Made by a program: the position numbers and the translations under genes
Shown here: in pieces, positions 1 through 7,236 of the stretch
How the letters are laid out: every line of letters starts with the position of its first letter
How positions within the stretch are numbered: the stretch's first letter is position 1
Source of the DNA: Rhodococcus jostii NBRC 16295
GTDB lineage: Bacteria > Actinomycetota > Actinomycetes > Mycobacteriales > Mycobacteriaceae
NCBI RefSeq assembly: GCF_001894825.1
Contig: NZ_BCWY01000003.1
Location: 208,684-272,683, forward strand
Direction: 5' to 3'
DNA: 64,000 nucleotides
Notes under the pieces: generated by a model
What the model saw: the letters and a program-made list of their open reading frames with translations, nothing else
What the model was told of the DNA's origin: nothing
Databases searched by the model: none

Positions 1-627
1 TTTCCCGGTGCCGGGCGGCCCGAACAGCACCACGGCGCGGGGTGCTGCGACTCCGTGGTCGGCCGCCAGCGACGGCCTCGACAGCGGGAGCACAATCTTG
101 CGTTCTATCAGCGACTTCTCCCGGGTCATGCCGGCCACCTGTTTCCACAGTCCGGCGGGCGGCACCGCACCGCCGAGCGTCGCCAGGACCCCGGCGGTGC
201 GGGGCGAGACCGTCTCCAGCTTCTCGTAGTACGTGACTCCGGTGCGGGCCGCGAATCCGGAATTGGTCAGAGCGGTCGCACCGGTCTCGCCATCGGGGAG
301 GAGGGCCGTCACCCGCCGCACTCCTCTGGCCAGGAGCCGGTGCTCGAGCTGCGACAGCAGTTCGCTGCCGAGCCCTCTTCCTCGCCATTCGGGGTCGAGG
401 GAGATGCGCATGATCCAGGCACGGTCTTCGTCGACGCGACTGACTGCCGTACCCACGATGCTCCCGTCCTTCACCGCGACGACGGCCGGATGACGGTTCA
501 GCAAGCTCCCGACCACGTCCGACAACGCGAACAGGGGTGGTTGGTCCGTGGTGGTGGAACTGCTGTCCATGCGCACGACGGCCTCGAGATCCTCGGGTTC
601 GAAGTCGCGGATATTCCAGGCGTCCAC
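1..627 (-). CDS. GNAT acetyltransferase fused to AAA+ ATPase (5' part; runs off window)
   Basis: The protein starts at a GTG (627) preceded by GGGAGG and runs off the left edge, so only about 209 residues are visible. The first ~150 residues are a GNAT N-acetyltransferase domain: the acetyl-CoA binding segment RGRGLGSELL follows an MRISLDP strand, and a typical late NSGF...YYEK strand is present. A linker follows, then a region ending exactly at the window edge in GPPGTGK, a Walker A motif, so the rest should be an AAA+ ATPase module. Acetylation and ATP hydrolysis are inferred from these domains; the substrate is unknown. It is transcribed away from the hydrogenase operon, and a large palindrome (672-717) lies between them. 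Confidence 0.8.
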   Translation of the reverse strand, partial: MDAWNIRDFEPEDLEAVVRMDSSSTTTDQPPLFALSDVVGSLLNRHPAVVAVKDGSIVGTAVSRVDEDRAWIMRISLDPEWRGRGLGSELLSQLEHRLLARGVRRVTALLPDGETGATALTNSGFAARTGVTYYEKLETVSPRTAGVLATLGGAVPPAGLWKQVAGMTREKSLIERKIVLPLSRPSLAADHGVAAPRAVVLFGPPGTGK

Positions 628-671
628 GCGCCCTCCCTGAAGTGGATGGCGGAAATCCTCAGCGTACGTCC

Positions 672-717
672 CCTGTGAGTACTTATTAACCGCCCGCGGT
701 TAACAAGTACTCACAGG
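672..717. promoter_or_regulatory. 46-bp near-perfect palindrome between divergent genes
   Basis: Two 22-bp arms (672-693 and 696-717) are inverted repeats with a single mismatch and a 2-bp spacer (CC). The arms contain GAGTACTT and TTAACCGC. The element lies between the GTG of the GNAT/ATPase gene (627) and hypA (770), upstream of both, so it is not placed like a terminator. An operator for a dimeric regulator or a cruciform-forming control element is the simplest reading; the regulator is unknown. Confidence 0.6.
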
Positions 718-769
718 CGCGAAGCGCTACGCTCGAATCGACAGGTGACGAGTCCTGAACGGGGCCGTG

Positions 770-1099
770 ATGCACGAGTTGGCAATCACCCAGAGCGTCG
801 TCGACGCCGTCTGCGAAACCGCCGCGGGACGGACGGTCCACAGCGTGCGCGTGCAGGTGGGTGCGTTGACAGCCGTGGTCGCCGATTCGATGCAGTTCTG
901 TTTCGAGCTGGTCACCGAAGGGACCGTCGCGCACGGAGCCCGCCTCGACATCGACCACACCCCGGGCGGCGCGCACTGCCGAGAGTGCGGTGACGACTTC
1001 GTGCTCACCGACCTGGTGTTGCTGTGCCCGTGCGGAAGTGCGGACGTGGAGGTCACGTCGGGGCGGGAACTACGAATCCTCTCGATGGAAGTGAGTTGA
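770..1099 (+). CDS. hypA: HypA, nickel-insertion accessory protein of [NiFe]-hydrogenase
   Basis: This 109-aa protein delivers nickel, with HypB, to the hydrogenase large subunit in the cytoplasm. The start is taken as ATG 770 rather than the adjoining GTG 767, because HypA proteins begin Met-His-Glu and His2 is a nickel ligand. The C-terminal zinc site is visible as Cys70, Cys73, Cys86 and Cys88. The second pair is CxC (CPCG) instead of the usual CxxC, a one-residue deletion that appears genuine in this reading. The gene is first of the operon and is followed five bases later by hypB. Length is normal for the family. Confidence 0.95.
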   Translation: MHELAITQSVVDAVCETAAGRTVHSVRVQVGALTAVVADSMQFCFELVTEGTVAHGARLDIDHTPGGAHCRECGDDFVLTDLVLLCPCGSADVEVTSGRELRILSMEVS

Positions 1100-1104
1100 C
1101 GCAT

Positions 1105-1914
1105 ATGTGTGCCACCTGTGGATGCGGAGACGAGACCGGCACCAGGATCACGGTGCCCCACGACCACGAGCACCCCCACGACCACGACCACGAGCACCCG
1201 CACGACCACGAGCACACCCACGAACATCCGCACGAGCACGAGCACGAACATCCGCACGAGCACGAGCACACCACCGAGACGGTCACGCTCGAGCAGAAGG
1301 TGCTGGCGAAGAACGACGTCGCGGCGGAACGCAACCGGGGCTGGCTCGCGGGACGCGGGGTGCTCGCGCTCAATGTGATGAGCTCGCCGGGTTCGGGGAA
1401 GACGACGCTGCTCGAGCGGACGATCGCCGACATCGGCGGGCAGCGACGGGTCTCGGTGGTCGAAGGAGACCAGGAGACGATGCTCGACGCGAATCGCATC
1501 AAGGCGACGGGTTGTGCTGTGGTGCAGGTGAACACGGGCGCCGGTTGTCACCTCGACGCGGAGATGATGCGGGACGCGCTGACCGCCCTCGACCCCGAAT
1601 CGGACTCGCTGCTGTTCATCGAGAACGTGGGCAATCTGGTCTGTCCCGCACTGTTCGACCTCGGTGAGAAGAGCAGGGTGGTGGTGATCTCGGTGACCGA
1701 GGGGACGGACAAGCCGCTCAAGTATCCGCACATGTTCGCGGCGGCGAACCTGGTGATCGTGAACAAGGCGGACCTGTTGCCGTACGTGGATTTCGACGTC
1801 GACCTCTGCGGAAAGTACGCCCGGTCGGTGAACCCCGACCTGCAGATGATCACGCTGTCGGCGACCACCGGTCAGGGCATTCAGCAGTGGTACGACTGGA
1901 TCGCGACGCAATGA
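1105..1914 (+). CDS. hypB: HypB, GTPase for nickel incorporation, with long His-rich stretch
   Basis: A 269-aa SIMIBI-class GTPase that works with HypA to load nickel into HhyL. Domains in order: an N-terminal metal-binding CxxCGC motif (residues 2-7), a strictly alternating His-x-His stretch at residues 19-55 with 19 histidines, a P-loop SSPGSGKTT at 93-101, a switch with EGDQET, the VGNLVCPA region and the NKADLLP guanine-specificity motif. The His stretch fits nickel storage, as in other His-rich HypB proteins. The ATG at 1105 has a GGAAGTGAG element upstream. A 160-bp gap with a promoter separates it from hhyS. Confidence 0.95.
   Translation: MCATCGCGDETGTRITVPHDHEHPHDHDHEHPHDHEHTHEHPHEHEHEHPHEHEHTTETVTLEQKVLAKNDVAAERNRGWLAGRGVLALNVMSSPGSGKTTLLERTIADIGGQRRVSVVEGDQETMLDANRIKATGCAVVQVNTGAGCHLDAEMMRDALTALDPESDSLLFIENVGNLVCPALFDLGEKSRVVVISVTEGTDKPLKYPHMFAAANLVIVNKADLLPYVDFDVDLCGKYARSVNPDLQMITLSATTGQGIQQWYDWIATQ
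1159..1269 (+). repeat. Low-complexity CAC-rich repeat encoding the HypB histidine stretch
   Basis: Thirty-seven codons in which every second one is a His codon (nearly all CAC), separated by GAC, GAG, CCC/CCG or ACC. The DNA is an irregular tandem repeat of CACGACCACGAG and CACGAGCACGAA-like units and is likely to vary in length between strains by slippage. Confidence 0.8.
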
Positions 1915-1964
1915 GGCCCTTACACGACCAGCCGGCCGCGCGCGTCACGACGCGCCGGGGACCG

Positions 1965-1994
1965 TTGACATCCGCTCGGCGGCGGAGCTAAATA
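1965..1994 (+). promoter_or_regulatory. Probable sigma-70-type promoter for hhySL
   Basis: TTGACA at 1965-1970 and TAAATA at 1989-1994 are separated by 18 bp, in a 160-bp gap between hypB and hhyS that is locally AT-rich downstream of the -35. The predicted start would be about 75 bp ahead of the hhyS ATG. This would let the structural genes be expressed separately from hypAB. Confidence 0.55.
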
Positions 1995-2074
1995 AATATC
2001 AGCGCCACACAGGTGGGCCGACGGTCGACTCCGGTGGCGACAGGAGTTGTGTTCACTCCGGAAAGCGACCTGCT

Positions 2075-3130
2075 ATGCCGACACAGGAAGCAATCAACGC
2101 CGAGGACACCCTGATTCACGTGCTGTGGATCAATGCGGGACTCAGTTGCGACGGCGATTCGGTGGCCTTGACAGCGGCGACGCAGCCCAGCGTCGAGGAG
2201 ATTGCCCTGGGGGCCCTGCCGGGCCTACCTAAAGTGGCCGTGCACTGGCCGCTGATCGACTTCGAGAACGGCCCGGAGGGCGGCGCCGACGACTTCCTGG
2301 AGTGGTTCTGGAAGGCGGACCGCGGCGAGCTCGAACCCTTCGTCCTGGTGGTGGAGGGCTCGATCCCCAACGAGCAACTTCACGACGAGGGTTACTGGTG
2401 CGGTTTCGGCAACAATCCCGAGACGGGCCAGCCGGTGACGACGAGCGAATGGCTCGATCGTCTCGCTCCGAAGGCGACGGCGATAGTCGCGGCGGGAACG
2501 TGCGCCACGTACGGCGGAATCCACGCGATGGCCGGTAATCCGACCGGTGCGATGGGCGTTCCCGATTATCTCGGCTGGGACTGGAAGTCGAAGGCCGGCA
2601 TCCCGATCGTCTGCGTACCCGGATGCCCGATCCAGCCGGACAATCTGTCGGAGACGCTGACGTATCTCCTCTACATGGCCACCGATCAGGCGCCGATGAT
2701 TCCGCTCGACGACGCATTGCGTCCGCAGTGGTTGTTCGGGGCCACGGTGCACGAGGGCTGCGACCGCGCCGGCTACTACGAGCAGGGCGATTTCGCGACC
2801 GAGTACGGTTCGCCGAAATGCATCGTGAAGCTGGGGTGCTGGGGTCCCGTCGTCAAGTGCAACGTCCCGAAGCGGGGCTGGATCAACGGTGTCGGTGGGT
2901 GCCCGAATGTGGGCGGTATCTGCATCGGGTGCACGATGCCGGGCTTCCCGGACAAGTTCATGCCGTTCATGGACGAGCCGCCGGGCGGCAAGCTGTCCAC
3001 GGTCGCATCCGGGCTGTACGGGTCGGCTATCCGGAGCCTGCGCAAGATCACCAAGCACACGTTGGACCAGGAACCGCACTGGCGCAGTCGCGGTACGAAA
3101 CTGACCACGGGCGCCACACGCACCTGGTAG
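2075..3130 (+). CDS. hhyS: Group 1h (group 5) [NiFe]-hydrogenase small subunit
   Basis: A 351-aa iron-sulfur electron-transfer subunit of the high-affinity H2-oxidising hydrogenase of actinobacteria. There is no Tat signal peptide, unlike most group 1 small subunits. The N-terminal proximal-cluster motif reads C25-D-G-D28 where other hydrogenases have CxxC, so the proximal [4Fe-4S] cluster is probably held by three Cys and one Asp, as reported for the actinobacterial-type enzyme. Further cluster ligands are seen in GTCATYGG, VPGCPIQPD and the Cys-rich segment from HEGCDRAGYYEQGDF to GGICIGCTMPGFPD. The large subunit gene follows after 57 bp. Confidence 0.93.
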   Translation: MPTQEAINAEDTLIHVLWINAGLSCDGDSVALTAATQPSVEEIALGALPGLPKVAVHWPLIDFENGPEGGADDFLEWFWKADRGELEPFVLVVEGSIPNEQLHDEGYWCGFGNNPETGQPVTTSEWLDRLAPKATAIVAAGTCATYGGIHAMAGNPTGAMGVPDYLGWDWKSKAGIPIVCVPGCPIQPDNLSETLTYLLYMATDQAPMIPLDDALRPQWLFGATVHEGCDRAGYYEQGDFATEYGSPKCIVKLGCWGPVVKCNVPKRGWINGVGGCPNVGGICIGCTMPGFPDKFMPFMDEPPGGKLSTVASGLYGSAIRSLRKITKHTLDQEPHWRSRGTKLTTGATRTW

Positions 3131-3187
3131 TCCCGCTCGGGGGCTCGGGCGGTAGTCCGCCGGCCTCGAACACTGAGAGGTACGTCG

Positions 3188-4981
3188 ATGACAACGATCA
3201 TTCCGGAACCTTCGCACAAGTCGGAATCCGACGGCCTGGTCGAGATGGCGTGGGATCCGATCACGCGCATCGTGGGCAGCCTGGGTATCTACACGAAGAT
3301 CGACTTCAAGCAGAAGGAAGTCGTGGAGTGCCACAGCACCTCGTCGATCTTCCGCGGCTATTCGATCTTCATGAAAGGTAAGGATCCCCGCGACGCCCAT
3401 TTCATCACGAGCCGTATCTGCGGCATCTGTGGTGACAACCATGCGACGTGTTCGTGTTACACCCAGAACATGGCGTACGGTGTGCAGCCCCCGCACATCG
3501 CTGAGTGGATCGTCAACCTCGGCGAGGCTGCGGAATACATGTTCGACCACAACATTTTTCAGGAGAACCTCGTCGGCGTGGACTTCTGCGAGAAGATGGT
3601 CTCCGAGACCAATCCCGGGGTGCTGGCGCAGGCGGAGAAGACCGAGGCGCCGCACGCGGGCGAGCACGGCTACAAGACCATCGCCGACATCATGCGCTCG
3701 CTCAACCCGTTCACCGGTGAGTTCTATCGCGAGGCGCTGCAGGTCAGCCGGTGGACGCGAGAGATGTTCTGTCTCATGGAAGGTCGGCACGTGCACCCGT
3801 CCACCCTGTATCCGGGTGGGGTCGGCACGGTGGCGACGATCCAGCTGATGACCGACTACACGACGCGTCTGATGCGGTACGTGGAGTTCATGAAGAAGGT
3901 CGTGCCCATGCACGACGATCTGTTCGACTTCTTCTACGAGGCGATGCCCGGGTACGAGAAGGTCGGCCTGCGCCGCACTCTGCTCGGTTGCTGGGGGTCG
4001 TTCCAGGATCCGGCGGTCTGCAACTTCTCCTACAAGGACATGGAGAAGTGGGGCCGGGCCATGTTCGTGACGCCCGGCATCGTGGTGGACGGCAAACTGA
4101 TCACGACGTCCCTCGTCGACATCAACCTCGGTATCCGAATCCTTCTGGGCAGTTCGTATTACGACGACTGGACCGATCAGGAAATGTTCGTGAAGAACGA
4201 TCCGCTCGGAAACCCGATCGATCGCCGGCATCCGTGGAACCAGCACACCAACCCGCACCCGCAGAAGCGCGACATGGAGGACAAGTACAGCTGGGTGATG
4301 TCGCCGCGGTGGTTCGACGGCACCGACCACCTCGCGCTGGACACCGGCGGCGGGCCGCTGGCGCGGCTGTGGAGCACCGCCCTCGCGGGGCTCGTCGACA
4401 TCGGGTACGTGCAGTCGACCGGGCACAGCGTGAAGATCAACCTGCCGAAGACCGCCCTGAAGGGGCCGGTCGAGTTCGAATGGAAGATCCCGCAGTACGG
4501 CAGCAACACGATCGAGCGGGACCGGGCGCGCACCTACTTCCAGGCGTACGCGGCGGCGTGTGCACTGCACTTCGCGGAGAAGGCGCTCGCCGAGATCCGG
4601 GCCGGGCACACGAAGACGTGGGAGAAGTTCGAGGTTCCCGACGAGGGCATCGGCTGCGGCTTCACGGAGGCGGTGCGCGGAGTCCTGTCGCACCACATGG
4701 TGATTCGCGACGGCAAGATCGCGAACTACCACCCGTACCCGCCGACACCGTGGAACGCGAACCCGCGTGACAGCTTCGGGACACCGGGGCCGTACGAGGA
4801 CGCGGTGCAGGGTCAGCCGATCTTCGAGGAGAACGACCGGGAGCACTTCAAGGGCATCGACATCATGCGGACGGTCCGCAGTTTCGATCCCTGCCTGCCG
4901 TGTGGCGTGCACATGTACCTCGGTGAGGGAAAGACACTGGAGAAGCTGCATTCGCCCACCCAGTCCGTGACCGGCGAGTGA
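3188..4981 (+). CDS. hhyL: Group 1h (group 5) [NiFe]-hydrogenase large subunit
   Basis: A 597-aa catalytic subunit binding the NiFe(CN)2CO site. The L1 motif is SRICGICGDNHATCS (Cys78, Cys81, His85) and the L2 motif is DPCLPCGVH (Cys569, Cys572, His575); together these give the four nickel-ligating cysteines. The sequence around L1 is typical of group 1h enzymes that oxidise atmospheric H2. A 22-residue tail after His575 is the expected pro-peptide removed by the maturation protease encoded at 8799. The ATG has a GAGAGG ribosome site. H2 oxidation supporting persistence during carbon starvation is the known role of the family. Confidence 0.95.
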   Translation: MTTIIPEPSHKSESDGLVEMAWDPITRIVGSLGIYTKIDFKQKEVVECHSTSSIFRGYSIFMKGKDPRDAHFITSRICGICGDNHATCSCYTQNMAYGVQPPHIAEWIVNLGEAAEYMFDHNIFQENLVGVDFCEKMVSETNPGVLAQAEKTEAPHAGEHGYKTIADIMRSLNPFTGEFYREALQVSRWTREMFCLMEGRHVHPSTLYPGGVGTVATIQLMTDYTTRLMRYVEFMKKVVPMHDDLFDFFYEAMPGYEKVGLRRTLLGCWGSFQDPAVCNFSYKDMEKWGRAMFVTPGIVVDGKLITTSLVDINLGIRILLGSSYYDDWTDQEMFVKNDPLGNPIDRRHPWNQHTNPHPQKRDMEDKYSWVMSPRWFDGTDHLALDTGGGPLARLWSTALAGLVDIGYVQSTGHSVKINLPKTALKGPVEFEWKIPQYGSNTIERDRARTYFQAYAAACALHFAEKALAEIRAGHTKTWEKFEVPDEGIGCGFTEAVRGVLSHHMVIRDGKIANYHPYPPTPWNANPRDSFGTPGPYEDAVQGQPIFEENDREHFKGIDIMRTVRSFDPCLPCGVHMYLGEGKTLEKLHSPTQSVTGE

Positions 4982-4991
4982 CGAGGGACGC

Positions 4992-5948
4992 ATGGAAAGT
5001 GCTGGATCGGAGACGTGGGGGAGTGACGCAGTAGAGGAAGCCCCCGATCGGTGGCGGACAGCCGGCGAGCGAATCGACAGTCTGTTGGACGCGAGTTCGA
5101 CAGGCGGGTCGGTGGCACGTGAGCGCGCGGAACAACTGGTCCGGGAGGTCGTAGAGCTGTACGGGGCCGGGTTGCAGCGGGTCCTCGAGATCATCGGCGA
5201 CCGCGACGACGACCTCGTCGACAGGCTGGCCGCCGACGAACTCGTGGCCAGCCTGCTGCTGGTCAACGGGCTCCACCCGCACGGCGTCGAGACGCGGGTG
5301 GCCACCGCGCTCGACAGTGTCCGCCCCTACCTGGGCTCCCACGGCGGTGACGTCGAACTGCTCGGCGTGGTGGACGGGGTGGTGCGGCTGCGGCTGACCG
5401 GAAGTTGTCAGAGCTGCCCGTCGTCGGCGGTGACGTTGGAACTCGCCGTCAAGGACGCGGTCCTCAGCGCGGCCCCGGAAACCGTGGACATCGAGGTGGT
5501 GGGTGCGACGCCCGCGGCCGGGTCCGGACTGATAGCCGCGGAATCGCTATTCTCCCATGTGCATTCGGACGGATCGGACGGGTCGAGCGCTACCGGGACG
5601 TGGGTGTCGGTGCCCGAACTCGAGGAACTCACGCCGGGTGAGGTCGCCGGGTTCTCCGTGGCCGGGCTGCCGATCCTGGTGTGCCGGATCGGGGAGCAGC
5701 TGTTCGCCTACCGGGACCGGTGCGCCGCCTGCACCAATTCGCTGGCCGGCGCCACCCTGCAGCGGAAGGCGGGCGGGCAGGTCGGTGACGCGGTGCTGCG
5801 CTGTCCGTCGTGCCGGGCGCACTTCGACCCTCGCCGGGCAGGCCTGCGCCTGGACGGCGACGCCGACGCCGAAACGCTGGCGCCGCTTCCGGTGCTCGTG
5901 CGTGAGGGCGTCGTCTCCGTCGCGGTACCCGCCGCGGAGGTGGCGTGA
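4992..5948 (+). CDS. NifU-domain / Rieske-like fusion, hydrogenase accessory
   Basis: A 318-aa protein lying 10 bp after hhyL. Residues ~100-170 form a NifU C-terminal-type domain with HGGDVELL and a cluster-binding C139-x2-C142 motif. Residues ~200-310 resemble a Rieske domain, but the ligand pattern is Cys244-x2-Cys247 and Cys271-x2-Cys274 (with His277), not the canonical CxH...CxxH. It may therefore carry a rubredoxin-like Fe/Zn site or an all-Cys cluster. Similar genes accompany group 1h hydrogenases. A role in electron transfer from the small subunit or in cluster delivery is inferred. Confidence 0.8.
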   Translation: MESAGSETWGSDAVEEAPDRWRTAGERIDSLLDASSTGGSVARERAEQLVREVVELYGAGLQRVLEIIGDRDDDLVDRLAADELVASLLLVNGLHPHGVETRVATALDSVRPYLGSHGGDVELLGVVDGVVRLRLTGSCQSCPSSAVTLELAVKDAVLSAAPETVDIEVVGATPAAGSGLIAAESLFSHVHSDGSDGSSATGTWVSVPELEELTPGEVAGFSVAGLPILVCRIGEQLFAYRDRCAACTNSLAGATLQRKAGGQVGDAVLRCPSCRAHFDPRRAGLRLDGDADAETLAPLPVLVREGVVSVAVPAAEVA

Positions 5949-6592
5949 TGAGCACGTCGGGCAACGGGCTGCGGATTCTGCAGCGCATCGCGTCCGAGCG
6001 GCCGAAACCGGTGGTCGGGGAACGGTGCGACATGTGCGCCGAACCGATCGCCGCCGCGCACCAGCACGTGGTGAACGTGCAGGACCGGCAGCTCATGTGC
6101 GTGTGCCGCGGGTGCTATCTGCTGTTCACCGACGAGAGCGCCGAACTGCGCTTCCGGGCCGTCCCGGAACGCTACCTGTCGTTTCCCCGCTTCGAACTCG
6201 CACCGGGACGCTGGGACGAATTGGAGATCCCCGTCGGGCTCGCATTCGTGTTCCGGAACTCGTTGCTGGCCAAGACTGTCGCGTTCTATCCCGGACCGGC
6301 CGGGGCCACCGAATCGGAGCTACCGCTCGACGCCTGGGACGGGGTACTCGCCGCCAACCCGGCGCTCGGGCAGCTCGCCGCCGACACGGAAGCCCTGCTA
6401 CTGCGGGTCCCGGAGCACGGTGAGGGCGACCCCGAATGCTATCTGGTCCCCATCGATGCCTGCTACCAGCTCGTGGGTGAATTGCGGCAGGTGTGGCGGG
6501 GATTCGACGGCGGCCAGGACGCGCGCCGGGTCATCGACACGTTCTTCGAGACGGTGCGTGCGCGTAGCCGCGTCGCGAAGGAGCCGACGTGA
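5948..6592 (+). CDS. DUF5947-type hydrogenase-operon protein
   Basis: A 214-aa soluble protein, ATG 5948 overlapping the previous stop (GTG 5945 is also possible). The N-terminus has a zinc-ribbon-like pair, CDMC near residue 27 and CRGC near residue 54, ahead of an alpha/beta region without known catalytic motifs. I recognise it as the DUF5947 type found in actinobacterial group 1h hydrogenase operons. Function is unknown; operon position and translational coupling suggest assembly or stability of the hydrogenase complex. Confidence 0.7.
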   Translation: MSTSGNGLRILQRIASERPKPVVGERCDMCAEPIAAAHQHVVNVQDRQLMCVCRGCYLLFTDESAELRFRAVPERYLSFPRFELAPGRWDELEIPVGLAFVFRNSLLAKTVAFYPGPAGATESELPLDAWDGVLAANPALGQLAADTEALLLRVPEHGEGDPECYLVPIDACYQLVGELRQVWRGFDGGQDARRVIDTFFETVRARSRVAKEPT

Positions 6593-7236
6593 CCGAGTTG
6601 TCGTTCCACGTGGAGGACGTGTTCCCGGAGCCGTTCGCGGTTGCGCCGAATCTCACTGCGCGCGTGGCGGTGACCGAGTCGACGGGTGCCGTGGTGCACG
6701 CGATGGCCGTCCGGTGCCAGGTGCGCATCGACCCCCAGCGCCGCCGGTACACGGACGGTGAAGGGGAGGGGCTCCTCGACCTGTTCGGTCCCCGCGAGCG
6801 GTGGACGTCGACGCTCAAACCCTTCCAGTGGATGCAGACCAGCACGGTTGCCCAGGGGTTCACGGAGTCGAGCGTGCTCGAGTTGCCGCTGCCGTGTACG
6901 TACGACTTCGAGGTGACGGCCTCGAAGTACCTGCACGCCCTGGACGAGGCCGGGTCGACGGTTCCGCTGGTGTTCCTGTTCAGCGGAACGGTGTTCACCC
7001 GGGGCGTCGCGGGATTCGGGGTGGAGCGGATCCCGTGGGACCGGGAATCGACTTTCGATCTGCCGGTCGCGGTGTGGCGCCAACTCGTCCAGGCGCACTA
7101 CCCGAACACGGGGTGGGTGCGCCTCGACCACGACACCCTCGCCGCGCTGGCGCGGTACAAGGCGGCGCACGGGCTGATCGGCCTGGACGTCGCCATCGCA
7201 GACCTGCTGCAGGGAGCCGGGGAGGTGATCGCGTGA
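6589..7236 (+). CDS. DUF6084-type conserved protein of hydrogenase operon
   Basis: A 215-aa protein with a GTG start overlapping the previous stop (GTGA). It reads as a beta-rich protein with no signal peptide, membrane segment or metal motif. It matches from memory the DUF6084 group that travels with group 1h hydrogenases. No function can be assigned; tight overlap with both neighbours indicates co-translation. Confidence 0.68.
   Translation: MTELSFHVEDVFPEPFAVAPNLTARVAVTESTGAVVHAMAVRCQVRIDPQRRRYTDGEGEGLLDLFGPRERWTSTLKPFQWMQTSTVAQGFTESSVLELPLPCTYDFEVTASKYLHALDEAGSTVPLVFLFSGTVFTRGVAGFGVERIPWDRESTFDLPVAVWRQLVQAHYPNTGWVRLDHDTLAALARYKAAHGLIGLDVAIADLLQGAGEVIA

Noticed and set aside
727..1911. 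A 394-codon minus-strand frame opposite hypA/hypB with Val-rich repeats
   Set aside because: Its repeat is just the reverse of the HypB histidine codons; no ribosome site or family resemblance.
2225..5305. A 1026-codon open frame on the minus strand across the hydrogenase genes
   Set aside because: It is antisense to hhyS, hhyL and the NifU/Rieske gene, is Arg/His/Val-rich as expected for a shadow frame in GC-rich DNA, and shows no domain.
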